The position numbers were made by a program, and so were the translations under genes. A DNA stretch of 64,000 nucleotides from Rhodamnia argentea (Eukaryota > Streptophyta > Magnoliopsida > Myrtales > Myrtaceae). This document shows, one piece after another, positions 1 through 12,898 of the stretch. How positions within the stretch are numbered: the stretch's first letter is position 1; the number at the start of each line of letters is the position of its first letter. Under the pieces are notes generated by a model. That model was given only the letters and a program-made list of their open reading frames with translations, did no database searches and was not told the origin of the DNA. Location of the stretch: contig NC_063158.1 in NCBI RefSeq assembly GCF_020921035.1, positions 25,716,178-25,780,177 on the forward strand, given 5' to 3'.

Positions 1-3000
1 GAAGGCTTAAAGCGTCCTACCAGCCTAGCAGACCCAAAGTTTAACCATGTTCATTTCCATGAATGTGTGCTAAAGAATACATATGAAAATAACAAGCCAT
101 TTTAGACCAGGTTGTCCGATATTGGGCACTAGACGTTGATGCGTCGATTGAAAATCAAGATTAATGGGTCAAATCATGGTCATTGGGCCCCATTTGGTGG
201 GCCATCCTCCACCGCCCAAAAACTTCAGGCAACTTTCTTTTTCCCTCACACTTTACAGAGCGACATTTATGATTGTAGGTTTTGGGGAATGTTTTTTTTT
301 TTTTTACTGGGCTATCTTTAAAAGGGTATGGGCTCATACTATAGAAGATGGGACATCTTTTTCACCAAAAACAGTTAGCATGTTACCGACATAAACTACT
401 GGGGCTGGAGATCAAGGGATGCAATTCAAATTCAGCCGACTCCAATTGAAAGTGCCGCGTAGGTTTAAACCTCCATATTAGCAATTTCGATATGCTCCTT
501 CTAGCTATAGCCACCATGAACCTATGAATGTGTTTTATGCACATATATGCATTGTAATATGTTGATTTTCTCGAATTTATAGCATGTTTTCCGACATTGA
601 GGGCCACCATCCACTGTGCTAACCTGATTTCGTAAAAGAAAAGCTGCTACATAAAGAGCTGCTTCCACTTCTTCCTTTGCTACCAGCTTCTTTCAGTCCT
701 AGAGTCAATCGAGAGGCTAAACTCGATCTATCTTTCCGGCTTAGCCCAACAAACGAGAAAAAAAAAAAAGAAATTTGAAACTGAGTTCTCAGTATAATAT
801 ATTGTGTCACACAAACAGAAGCGGATATCGTATCTTTTATCAATTTTATGGTTCGAAAGACCAAGGGTGCTATCTCCATCCATTTTCTCAATAACACTGT
901 CGACCTCTTCCTCATTGGCATAGATTAAATAGCCTCGAATCGATGCGTGTTCTTACTTATTTATTTACTTCCACCGTCTCGTCTCTTCGTAACATGTTAC
1001 TGCCAGAAGGACCAGCGTTTAACATGGCCAAATGGGACTTTTTTCTTGGCACAGTTTCTGCTAATCCCAGCAAACTCCAAGCTCGGATCTATTTCAATTT
1101 TAACCCCATCATTCAAAAGCATCGACAAGCGCGCAGCAGATCACAACACACACAAAAAAAGCCTCGCGCCACCAGACATGTCAAGACATTTTTATAAGGT
1201 CTGCTTGGGAATCATAGAGATCCACAAAAGTATTTTTAAGGACACTAAATTCAAAAGACATCATTGTACTCCAATCTGTAGCCGACACTAAACAAAAGCC
1301 AAAATGCTACCCATTCCATCATTCATCCCCAGCTCAAACCACCGATGCTGATGTGAGTGCATGCACATGTATTTCTCTTTCGTTTTTTTCTTTTATTTCT
1401 AGTAACCACCAAAAACCCTAACTTGGTACATATTTTACCCCTAACTTTTTCTTTGACACAAGAAACCCCGGAATTGTTTGTACCCCATATAATAAATTTA
1501 CCCTATATTTGTACTAGTATGACACATTTACCTTCCAAATTTATATTCATGCGACACTTTTATCTTAAAGTTTTTGATGTTGTAGGACAAAATATATTAC
1601 ATGGATAAAAGTTTGAAGTTTTTGATATCACAAAAGAAAAAAAATTGAAAGTAAATGTATCGTACGAGTACAAATTAAGCATTTTCGGCGTCACAGAAAA
1701 ATTTAAGACAAATATATAGTAATGGGCATAATTGAGATTTTTTTTTTTTTTTTTTTTTTTGGGCAGAGAACAAAAGTTGCTTTCAACGACCGTGTCCTTT
1801 GGCGAGGTGGGAGCTTGCGACGGCATGGAGAGAGATGGGGGGGGGGGATGGTGACAGCGATCTTGCGTGGCGGATCAGACGGCTCAGAGGTGGGCCCACA
1901 CGCTCACGGAGCGGGGAGTCCTACCTGGGGGAAAGCATCATCTCCTTGGTGGGGTCCAACTCAGCTTCATCTTCATCTTCCGGAAACGGCGGTTTTCACT
2001 TTGGCTCTAATGAAGAAGGTGAGAGAGAGCATAGCAAAAAGCATATATAACATAGGCTAACCCTAACCCACCCCCTCTAATTTTGATTGTAAAAATTTCC
2101 ACATAAAGATATACAGATAGATAGGTAAACGATTTCTCGAGAGATCAGAAACGTACTCGCCTAATCTGTACCGCATCGCCTAAGAACACGAATAGCTGCG
2201 ATCGATATGTCCGCAAAACCGATCCGAGATTCGAACTTCTCATTGCCCCGCCACCAATCTTTATGTGCGGTGCTAGCAATAAGAGCCATTGCAAAAAAAA
2301 AAAAAAAATGGAATGTGGACTCGTTATGCTAATCCGGAATGCGTAAATCAATTATAATTTGCGTTTGTTGTGCTTGTATATTTTTTTTTGTGCATTTGTG
2401 AATGATTTTACGCTATTTTTGAACTAGCAATAGATCCGATTTATTCAAGTAAGTATTCCAAAATCACCTGTTTATCCTAGGCGAAAAGATGACACGTGTC
2501 GGGTGTCGCGGGCCGTTTCTACGGTACTATCCAGATGGTGATCAAAGGTATATTTACACGAATCCGACTTACAATGTACCGTCGAATAAGGTGGGAGGGA
2601 ACCTGCTCGAGCGTCGAGCTCGCGTCCATCGGGTGCTCCTGTGCTTGCTCGTGACCGAGATGATGATCACGGTGGTTGATGCACCGGGTGGGCCCCGGGG
2701 AATGTGCACCGCCCCGACATCCCCCGTCGTTGCCTTTCGTTTGGCTCCTTCCCATGCGTAGATCAAATGTTTCTGCACCAGTTCAAGAAAAAAAGCGATC
2801 CCCTTTTGAAAAGACGGTTTAATTAATTTTGACCTCAACAGTCTATCTTCGTCTTAATTAAGATTATTAATTATGGCCTTGCATAGATAAGTAGACCACT
2901 TTATTTAGGTACTTGAATTAACTCCGTAATTTATACTAAGTTAGGTCGCTGAGTCCGTTCATTTGGCCATGTCATACATAATTCGAGTTCCGATTTTTGT

Positions 3001-3900
3001 TGCTTCATGCTCGATCAGAGGCGACTCGGCATGCATTAGCAAGAGGGAAAGGAGTTGAAAAAGCCTCTGCAGCTCATGTTGAATGTACCATTTCTTGATT
3101 CATTCAAATGACAATGCTCACTTTATGTACGGTATGATTTATAAACACAATTTCAATGGAGTTTTTATAAAATATTTGCCCGCGAATCCACCGCTTTGCC
3201 TGGACGAAAATTTAATTGAGGATTTTATTCGTTTTCTGACGAGAAAGTACCAAGTCATGTGCTTCAAAAGAATCAATGATGTTAATTTCAAATTTTCTTT
3301 TGTATGTTCCAAGTTAATTAATATACCATATTGCAAATTTACATATTAGTTCCTATCAAGTGAGGTTTTCCCTTTTTTTTTTTTTGGTCGGAACGAAAAT
3401 CTTCATTTCATATAAAAAAAAAAGAGTATATAACTTCAAAACAAATATGCAAATCCAGGTAGGGTTTCAATTTCACCAGATTGGTTTAAGGAAAAAAGAT
3501 TAGCAGCAGCTTGATTTTGCTAAGCTAATGAAAATCCTTGAACATGAGAGCATGATGGTTCAGTGTCCTACCAGACCAATGCACAACACACAGATAGAAA
3601 CCCACTAAAGGAGGAGAAAAAAAAAAGAGATCTATGATGCTGATTGCTGATATGAAATTTTGGCCACTACCATTTGGGATTTTCTTCCTTTTCCCAAAGT
3701 TCATTGTCATTAAATACTATCAAAATGAAAACCCTCATCAGAAAAATAATACTTTAGGTGAAAAGTGAAAACATTTACAACTAGACATCCTGTAATGTCC
3801 ATGGATTGGTGTCAGTAGCATGGTGCATCAATAGGGCAAGATTCTTCATGCCCTCATGAGCCAGCTCTCTCTCTCATCAATTTATTTATGTGAAATTAGT
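1..3900. other. Gene-free spacer upstream of the Hev b 5-like gene
   Basis: No reading frame here resembles a known protein. The stretch contains poly-T and poly-A runs (about 292-305, 1739-1760, 2293-2309, 3370-3385), a fold-back repeat at about 1400-1745, and an AACCCTAA telo-box-like motif near 2058 that is not followed by a recognisable gene. The GC-rich patch at 1795-1990 is open in two frames, but its composition is low-complexity and I do not call it a gene. Confidence 0.6.
1400..1745. repeat. Fold-back repeat of the GTGACACATTTACC family
   Basis: The left half carries short degenerate direct repeats of an 'ACCAAAAACCCTAACTT ... GACACATTTACC' type. The right half carries the complementary form (AAAGTTTGAAGTTTTTGATATCAC, here only outlined), so the unit folds back on itself about 1575. 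Related fold-backs occur at about 10014-10330 and 29351-29778. The latter has a clean 9-bp target duplication, which points to a Mutator-like MITE family. The borders of this copy are approximate. Confidence 0.5.
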
Positions 3901-3911
3901 CATTTGAGGCA

Positions 3912-3920
3912 CTATATATA
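3912..3920 (+). promoter_or_regulatory. TATA box of the Hev b 5-like gene
   Basis: CTATATATA lies about 135 bases before the ATG at 4053. Transcription would start near 3945, giving a leader of about 100 nt rich in CT runs. This is an inference from position and motif. Confidence 0.55.
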
Positions 3921-4052
3921 CCCCTCTCAAGCTGGTCATCTCCTCACTAAGCAGCACAAAAACCAGCTCTCATTTGCCCAACACATTCATTCTCTGATAC
4001 CATCAACTTTTTCTCTCTGCTCATTCCTTCAAGCTTGCTTTTTCATTTCCAG

Positions 4053-5349
4053 ATGGCCACTGTTGAGGTATACATGCAACTATTTTGCTTTTTAGCTTAT
4101 GGGGGTTTGGCCCATCTTCAAGGGATGAAACTCCAAGCAAAATATGGGTTGATCTACTCTCTGTTGATATGTTTGCTGATGATGATCCACTGGATCCTTA
4201 GTTTCATCAACTTTGTCGGAAGTTTCTAGCAAATTTTTTGGACCTTGGGTGATTCGGTAGTTCTCAAATCTTATGTTGTTTGCATTTCAGTAGCTTGATC
4301 GCCCCCGTTTGTCCATAGAGTAAGTTGAAATCAGTAGATATGGCCTTTGACGATCATTGATGAGCATATATATGTTCTTAGCTGAGAGTTCAGCCAACTC
4401 TATAAAAAAAAAAAATGTTTTGGCTGATCTCTTGTGTTAGGTGTGTACTCGGTGCACACGACTTCGAATGATCTTTAGATCTCATAAATCAGAATCCATC
4501 AGACCATATGGATGTTCATGCCATGAGATTTCCATTAACTTGTCATCAGTCTAGCTGATCATATCTTTGCACAAGAAAGAGAGAAGAACAAAGGAAGGAA
4601 AATAAACTTAGCTTGCCTATCTTGAATCCTTTTTCTTGCATGTTTTATGGGACACTAGGACTACATATCATGCATAAAGAATAGCGCAGATCAAAACATC
4701 CTAGCGTACTTTGACTGAGATGATATTTAATCTGTTATTCCATTGTTTTTATACCTGCAGAAGTATAGATTTGGAAATCTGATTGATGATCATTTAATTA
4801 CAGGTTGCACCAGCTACAACATTGCCTGAGGATAAGGCACCTGAGGTGACAAAGACCGAGGAAGCACCCGCGGAAGAAGTGGACTCCCCGGTCGCAACCG
4901 AGCAAGCCGTGGTCGATGGCCCGGCTGCCGAGGAGCCAATTCCCACAGAAGAGTCCAAGACGCCGGCGGAAGGCGAAACCAAGGAAGTTGTGGAGGAAAC
5001 CAAGGCTGAAGAGCCAACAGAGCCAGCTGCTGCTGAGCAGACCACCAGGGAATTGGATGTCACCGAGCCACCGGCTGCGTCTTCCGAGGTGGAAGCGCCT
5101 GCTGCTCCTGCCGAGGTGGAAGCGCCGGCCTCTCCAGCCGAGGAGGGCGCACCAGCCGCTCCTGCTGAGGAGGACGCGCCAGTAGCTCCTGCTGAAGAGG
5201 ACGCGCCCGCTGCACCTGCCAAGGAGGACGCTCCTGCTGCTCCGGCCAAGGACGCCGCTCCTGCCGAGGAGGTTGCGCCAGCTGCTCCTGCTGAAGAGGA
5301 CGCCCCTGCTGCGACGGCCGAGGCAGAAGCACGGGCGGCCGCGCAGTAA
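4053..5349 (+). CDS. Acidic Ala/Pro/Glu-rich protein, Hev b 5 / pKIWI501 family
   Basis: Two exons, 4053-4067 and 4804-5349, encode 186 residues. The first exon holds five codons (MATVE) before a GTATAC donor, and the 736-nt intron ends in CAG. The joined start MATVEVAPATTLPEDKAPEV is the signature N-terminus of the rubber latex allergen Hev b 5 and kiwifruit pKIWI501. The rest is almost entirely Ala, Pro, Glu, Val, Thr and Lys, with no signal peptide, membrane segment or folded domain, so the protein should be an acidic, disordered, soluble cytoplasmic protein. Its biochemical role is unknown in any plant. Related members are highly expressed in latex, fruit and stressed tissues. The C-terminal half (exon bases 5086-5325) is a nine-residue repeat of the form EEDAPAAPA. 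The antisense strand is also open, purely because of the Ala/Glu codons. Confidence 0.88.
5086..5247 (+). repeat. 27-bp coding minisatellite (six units) in the Hev b 5-like gene
   Basis: Six consecutive in-phase 27-bp units begin at 5086, 5113, 5140, 5167, 5194 and 5221. They encode E-V-E/E-D-A-P-A-A-P-A variants, and a decayed continuation runs to about 5325. The unit length is a multiple of three, so gain or loss of units keeps the frame. Confidence 0.85.
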
Positions 5350-7748
5350 GAATGATCTGGCACTCAAGTTGCATTTGAGGAAGTTGAGTAGATATCATCA
5401 CTATTATTCAAGAAGGGAGAGAGAGATAAGTGAATGTGGTGGTGTTTTCGCTCTTTTAGTTATGATGGGGTTCTTGAGTTTCTAGGTTTGCATGTCTAAG
5501 TTGGTAAGGTTTTGCTCATTATGTTTTTCTTGGTTTAGCTTCTTCCTATGTTTAAATATGGACCAGACGAGGTTGTGGTACTTATGGTTGTTTGATCGGG
5601 TCTAGAATCAGAAAATGCCCACGTGGAGCCACGTCAGCGTCTACCTCTGCCGCAAGAAGGCTGTTCATTGATTTATTTGAGGCGACGGGTGTTTTTTTGG
5701 GGGTTGATGGTTGGAGGATTGCAGTGAAGGGAGATTGCGATGTTGGTGCTCCAAGAGGGTTCATATGGTTACTAGCGATGTGTGATGAGATATGAATAAT
5801 GAAAATTTGCTATTTCTTCTTCTTCTTCTTCTTACTTCTCCTAGTTGTTTTGTTTTCTTTTCCCGTTTTCCCAACAAGCACCTAGTTTCCCATGACATTA
5901 TGCTCCCTAGGATGCCTTATCTTGTGTCGATTTTGAAAGCAAATTTGTGAGGTTCCATCTAGGAAGATCGAGGGCGACCTCTAAAGTGATTTCGAGCAGA
6001 AGATGTTGTGATTCGAACACGGGGTTTCGTCGAACTTCGTTTAAGAATAGCGTGAAGGGGGGCATAACTTTTACCCAGCATAACATAGCCATTTCAATAA
6101 TCGTTTCTTGTCTGCTCTTCTTCTAGTTCTATTCTCATCTAGAGAGAATAGAACAATCACGCCGCCGCGCTTCTCGGCCACCGGGACTGATTGAGGCAGC
6201 TTCGAGCTTTTAGCGGATGCCGAGACCCCTTAATTTAGCTCTAAGAGAGGACCGGGGATCTTGCACGAGCAATTGGTGTGGCATCTGGAATTGATTGGCT
6301 TGTCACTCATCCAGTATTAAGGAAAAAGGAAGGTGGACAGGATCCACAGAGAGAGATTCCATTGATTGCTAAAGAAGAATGCCAATCCCACTTTACTTTC
6401 TCTAGAGTCTCTTGTTTTCTCTGCCCATGGTAGGCAGACGGCAGGGCAGATGGGGGCCAAATCCATGCCACGCTTGAATAAAAAGCATTGGGATTGATTG
6501 GCGCCTCATTTCTATATGACTTCTTTTATGTGCGACTTTTCTTTGACGTCGAGCAGGTGCGCAGACATTGCATTTGGCAAAGCCCCTTTGAACGTGTCGA
6601 GATAAAAAGGAAAAAAAAAAATCCTCAACCTATTACATTAATGCCAATTCAGCCCTAAATATTTTATATTTATACTAATTGAGTCAATCCGGTCAATTTT
6701 GATCGAAAATCCCCGATATGAACTTCGATTGTCCTACGTGACACTACTAATGCTGACATAGACATTTTTTTTATATCATTATTTTTAATAATCTTTCTTT
6801 TCTTCTTCTTTTTTTTTTTTTCCTCTCACCTTTTCTTTTTATTGGGGGGCTGCAAGGGTCCCCGATCTACCCCTGCTGGCCACAAGCAAGGGTCGAGGAC
6901 CCGCAAGCCTTTGCTGTGGCCAACAAGGGCCGCAACACCCTCGTTAGATATGGTCCATGTCAATAATTTCTAACCCAGCCATGTTACTAGGACAATCGAC
7001 TTCACGTCGGTAATTTCCCATCAAAATTGATTGAATTGACTCAATTGACACAAATACAAAAAATTTAAAATTAAATTGACATCAATGCAAAAAATTTAGA
7101 ATTAAACGAGTACCAATAAAAGGTTTATGATTATGTTAGCACCAATGCAAAACGTTTAAGACTGAATTGATACCAATGCAATAAATTTAGGACAGACCGG
7201 ACACCACAAAAATATTTAGAACCAAATTGGTACCAATACAATAAGTTTAAAACCTTTTTGGCACTTCTCCCCCCGAACTAGCTTCCTCCCTTAACCTCTG
7301 TTTGTCATGCTTTAGGATCGGGCAACATGGAAGAAAATACGAAGAACATCGAAACATAGTCAAAGCTCAACAGGTAATGTACAAGCCAAAACCCGAGATG
7401 ATTCGTGTTTATGTATCTCCGCGGCTCTGCCCAATTTTATTGTGTTTTACCCCAAAACTCTTTTTCTCCCTCACAAGGGATAAGAAGGCAGATCTTCTGA
7501 AGCGAGCTATCAGAGGTTTGATTGTCTAAGCCTTGAATCATTGTATGTACCTAGCCCTATGCAATAGATATGGTGCATAACTGCATACATTGAACTACGG
7601 TCTATACATATATGATCAATGATGAAAAATTTCAGCCAAGGGTTAACTTCCCCAGTCGCCTCCATCAAACTACTGAATTCATTTCCACAGATACATCCAG
7701 AGACAAACCATACTAAGCATGTTTGCGCAAGCGCGCTTGTGTGTGCTT

Positions 7749-7783
<35 letters not shown>

Positions 7784-8126
7784 GTATTACAGTCGATCTT
7801 TCTGCATATCTACATGTCAATGCAAAGCAACCATCTTTCCCAGAAAAATGAAGTCCCACAAAGGGTGGAGTTTCCCTTTCATCCTGCATAAACTTTATTT
7901 ATACCCTGCATCTATAAATATATGTATGGACAGTTAAAAGAGGGGCACAAAGACCTCAACAACAGAAGACGACAGACGAGACATGATATCTACAACACCC
8001 TCTATAAGTGTCCAATGATAGATCAGATGGTTATGATGCCCTATACTCTGTACAAGTTGATAGATCTGAATCTTCTATGTGCAATTAAGGACTTTTCCTA
8101 CCCAAAATGATGATGAAACTGAATTG
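5350..8126. other. Convergent spacer between the Hev b 5-like gene and UPL5
   Basis: The first few hundred bases are presumably 3' UTR of the + strand gene, and the last few hundred 3' UTR of the - strand UPL5 gene (A/T-rich with TTTATT near 7890). Between them lie a degenerate ~33-bp repeat field (about 6600-7262) and a (GA)n tract at about 7751-7781. Short open frames at 5592-5795 and 7302-7529 match nothing I recognise. Confidence 0.6.
6600..7262. repeat. Fold-back repeat with internal ~33-bp degenerate units
   Basis: The right half (about 7020-7255) repeats a unit like 'GAATTGATACCAATGCAATAAATTTAG' in degenerate form at least five times. The left half (about 6610-6700) carries the complementary form (ATTAATGCCAATTCAGCCCT). 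This is the common plant spacer repeat whose halves are inverted copies of each other. No terminal repeat or target duplication could be fixed. Confidence 0.5.
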
Positions 8127-11100
8127 TCACCAAGTACCAAAGCTGCAGCCCACATGCTCTTGAGCGATGATGGAAAGGCGCTGTTGCATTATGGCCATGC
8201 TGGCATAAGGCGGGAAGCACAGACGGTAAAAGCATGTATGGGATGATGGTAGGCGGCTCAGGTGCTCCGTGGACTTGTATATGTAAAGGCGAGATGCCAA
8301 ACCCCGAAAACCCTCCACGGGCAGATACTTCACTGAGGTCCAGAAGAAAAGAATATTCTTTTTTTGCTGCGGTGACATTTCACCAACAATCTGCATGGAT
8401 TTACTGAAGGATATGAAATTGAAGAGAAAGTAATGCAGAATGAATATGGTTTCCCTTACAACATATACAGTTAGTGAAGAGAACTTATGTCAATAAGAAA
8501 ACTAACTAGGTCTCAATCTATATAAAGAACCGTTCACCAACAGTAATGAGGCATCTCCGGAACCTATATTTCGATCCTGTGATGCAAAATTGCATCTCAT
8601 CACTACTCCTCGATGATAATTCAGCTCTAAATTACAACGAGCAGAGTGTTATTGGAGGAAACTTTCTACAACCCAAAGAAAACTGCAACTTAAAACCCAA
8701 ACTAGAGTAGAAACACATTATGCATCCAGCAGTCCCAACCTGCCCATAATGTATCGCCTGTGGCAACTAGCCCCGGCATGCATGTTGTGTGGTCGAGTCA
8801 TAGAGCTTAGACCTCAGGAATTTTCATTTTTCTTATTTTAAAATAAAAATCTGTTGCCATTTACAGCAACGCAATCTTTCCTCCCTGCAGAGTCCAGAGT
8901 AAGAAACGGAGAGAACCATTTTCATGCTTGAGATAGTCAAGAGAGCATCTGTACAGATTATATTTCAGAAGCACACACCTGCAAACCTAGTCACGTAAAT
9001 ACAACGCATGCTACCATAAGAATGCTTCTTACTTAATTAATAATTATTGGTTGTTGCTTACTATAAAGATGGGTACCATGAAATTGTTCCTTGCACTTGC
9101 GGGAGGACTTGGCTAGCTTACCATTCATAAGCAAGATGACTAAGGACATGAGCAAGTGATAACCGTATCATCTAGCAGGACAACACATGCTTCTGGTTCG
9201 GAGAACTTGATCACATGGCTTAAAATGTTCCTCTAAGATTATGTTGGACAGAAGAAGAGAGGTTTGCAACCATGTGGTGGTGAACGTCTAAGCAAATTTG
9301 AGTAGATTGATTTTGTGATACATAAATAGTACAAGGGTTTTTAAACAAGAAGTTTCATTCAGTAATTTTCCCAGAGCATGCTCAGACTGACCAACTTTTG
9401 GTTCCAGCTGCAAATTAATGACGATTAAGAATAAATTGTATGAAGCTAATAATTGACCACTTCCAAAATCAAGCCAAGTTCATCTCCAATGGGCAGAAAT
9501 GACGCAGTCACAAAATAGACAAGCTAATTATGTTTAATGAACATATCTACTCAAGTCCCAAGAAGATGGAGCATTTTGACTATGCATGGCTGATGGCATG
9601 TTTTAGCTAGCTAAGTTTTTATCAGTAACCTTGTGAAATTAGAGGTCCGCTAGGATTTTAGTAAATTTACTAGTTCTACTTTAACTCAAATTCGAGCTGT
9701 CATGTTTCTACTTAGAGTCCGATTTTAGCAGAACTCATAAATTTGATGTTCTTTCAATTAAGAAACTACTGTTTAATGCATTTGACTGAATTTAAGCCAT
9801 TCTTTGCTTCTGAATTGCATCAATAGAATTATGCTACTCGTGATGCTTAAAAGAACCCAACAATGCCACCTGTAAGCTTTAGGCTTAATGTCTAAAGGAA
9901 TTTACTCATAGCAATATCCCTTTCAAGTTAGGATCCAAGTCCAGCTCCATCTTTGAGATCCAAAATTTTACATAATATGGCAACAGAATATGAGGTGCCG
10001 CAGGCCCACAGCTATACTATGCCCACTATGACACAAATGCCCCGAACCTTTTCTTGTGTCTCTAAAAGCCATAAACTACGCTGCTGTGACACAAATGCCC
10101 CAAACTTATTTTATGTCATGAAAAAAGCCCGAACTTATACCAGTGTGACATATATACCCTAGATGGAACTGAAATAGAGGGTATATATGTCATACATGCA
10201 TAAGTTCGGGTTTTTTCATGACACAAAAAAAAAGTTGGGGGAAATTGTGTGTTAGCGGCATAGTTTAGAGTCTTTGTTGACATAAAAGAAAAAAAAAAAC
10301 TTCCGGGTATTTCTATCACAGTGGACATATTTTGGTTTTCTATTTTTATTTATTTTTTTTATTTTTTATTTTTGTATTTGCCCAAAAGATAATAAAGGGA
10401 CAAACCAGATAACATTCAAACAAACTGCCATATGCAGAGAGAGATTATTGACTCAAAAGGTGACAAACTATATGATAAAATTCACAAACACAGGCACATA
10501 CCTTCCAAAACCAGACTATCTGAGGATCACTAGCTTTGTAACCATTGTACTCGGTATGTGCCTTCCAATCTTCAACAGAAATATCATTCTCACTCCCATG
10601 TAGCATTTGATCAATATCTTCAAGCTCTAAACTTTGAAAAAAGAACTTCTGCAACCTCAAGTCGCTAAGAATATCACCAAAACCTTGTGCAAAATGCGCT
10701 ACCTGTTGAGAGATTGAGGTAACAAACCGATGTTTTATAAGAAGATCGACATAATCATTTCTATTCTTGCTATTAACCACCATGCCCTTTCCACCATCGC
10801 AGAGTTCCACAACTCTCCTCAATCCCAACTCCTCAACTTCTCTGACGAATGTTAGTCCTAAAGCATCAGAATCAATAAATTCAGCATCCATTTCCAGGAT
10901 CTTCTTGCAGCTATTATACATGTAAGGATCTGCATCTCTTATGTCTTCCAGAGAAATAGAGTATCCACCTAATTGCAAGAAAAATACCCGATCCAAAACA
11001 ATCCCTACTTGTACTTTATGCATCAGAGCTAAGCCTATCATTCGACCAGAGAAGTTGAAATACTTGAGGTGCAAGGGTTCCACCGTAGATGCTGCATACC

Positions 11101-12866
11101 AGTAAAACAACAGAACTCAGGTAATCATCATCACTAACGTCAAACAGAGGACTTATACGTAATGACAGAGGGCAAGATGAAATAAATCATCTTTAAACAT
11201 TCAAATTGCCAAACACTCAATTGTTGATTGTCGATACTGATAAGAGATTTAGAACGAAGGTAACAGAACAGTAATAACAGAAGGGCAAGGTGACCACCAC
11301 ACAAGCAGATCTCTCAAGTATCATATTTTTTTAATAACTGTCCACAGCCCAGCAACTCCCCTAAGAAACTTTTTACGCACCCACACCTGCACGGATTAAA
11401 TCCATGGTAGGCACAAAGCATAAAAAATTCCCAAAGAGACGAAGAACAAGCAGCCACATGAAAAAGAGAAGTGAACATATCAAATCCAAATTCAATATTC
11501 AGTAGATCTACAATTTTGATTCATCGTTCTGAGATCATTAGGAGTAGTACAATTTTGTTCCTAAACTTTCAACCATTCTAACCAAGGATTCGTTGATGAA
11601 AATATTAAGAGAACTGATAAAATATTTTAAGAAAAAGAAACATGATTTAAGTAAAGAGGGAAAATGCCTCAATAACAAAATGGTCAATTGACAAAAAATT
11701 TAATACTCATTATGCATTCTTAACGATTTGTATTTTTAAAAATACTATTGATATTTATCTTTCCGATATTTAAATTTTTGGTTGATTTTTTTTTATCTAT
11801 TTTTTTATTTTTTCAGCTTTTACAAAACCAAGGGTATAAGAGAGATTCCTGTAAGAAAAAATGAGATGAAAATACACTTTTACTCCTAAAAAGTTGTGTG
11901 CATTGCACATGCTAACTGAAATCATAATGGAGGATTAACGGCTATCACAAAATGAAATTTAGGAGAGCAATATATTGCAGTTGAAAGTTAAGGGGCAATT
12001 GTGTGCCACTCTAAAGTTCAAGGGGTTTTGTAATTTCCTCTTATTTGCATGAGATTTGTATACTCTACATCTAGCATGCAATTTAGTAAAGACTTCAAGG
12101 TCATTCCAACCAAAGATTCCAAGTAAACAACCCCGAATTCCTAATAGGTAATAATAGTAGTAAGACTCAACACTCTACCCACTGGAACAATCTTGCTTTT
12201 GTGATGTCGACTTTCCGGCTGACACAACCCCCAATTACTTCAATCAATATTTATCGTTGTACAACAATAAAACCAACAGCTTAACTGACAACATGCAGCC
12301 ATATGATCCATACTATGACGTTTCACTCCATTTTGTATCTAGTTCTTTGAGACATTATCTTTGTTGGAAAGAATAATTGTATGTTCTGCAAACAGAAGGT
12401 GTTCAACATGCCAAATTACCAGGTTGCCTAAAAGCCCATACTTCCAAAACCAAACCGATAAAGTTTTCATTAAACTATGGCCTTGTACACCAAATTCATT
12501 TTATCCAGTTCCAATAGATTGGTTTCAGGTCACAAAGTGTCAAATAAACGAAGACCAAAACTTGACTGATTGACCCATTTGGTTTGAATTTTTTAACTAT
12601 CTTTACCATTTGCCCTTTGTCCTTTTTGGAAAGGTAATCTTTAAAATTTTACTTATCTACTTGGCAGAGTTGACCCCCACTTCCCATTCCTCAAAAGCCC
12701 AATATCGTGATCTACCATCACCTTCAGATTAACTGTTTAGCCTTCCTTTTCTTCCTACAAGAAAAGACTTTTAAACCTATTTATCATCATCTTTGAATTA
12801 TTAGCCACCTGAGCTCATTCAATAGTTAGCACTCATTCAGTGACACAATCTCTGGCCAATCGTCTC

Positions 12867-12898
<32 letters not shown>

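Noticed and set aside
1722-2060. 112-codon frame starting in a poly-T tract
   Set aside because: It begins with poly-Phe from the T run and continues through GC-rich low-complexity sequence, with no homologue recognised.
2053-2068. Interstitial telomere repeat (CTAACCCTAACCC)
   Set aside because: Only about two units, too short for a telomeric tract and better read as a telo-box-like motif.
4794-5363. 189-codon open frames on the minus strand opposite the Hev b 5-like gene
   Set aside because: They mirror the Ala/Glu/Pro codons of the real exon (GCx/GAG read backwards), have no known relative, and the plus-strand protein is clearly recognised.
8127-8396. Separate small gene at the left end of UPL5
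   Set aside because: It is the last UPL5 exon: the HECT C-lobe with HTCFYRL joins in frame to exon 2 through GT-AG sites.
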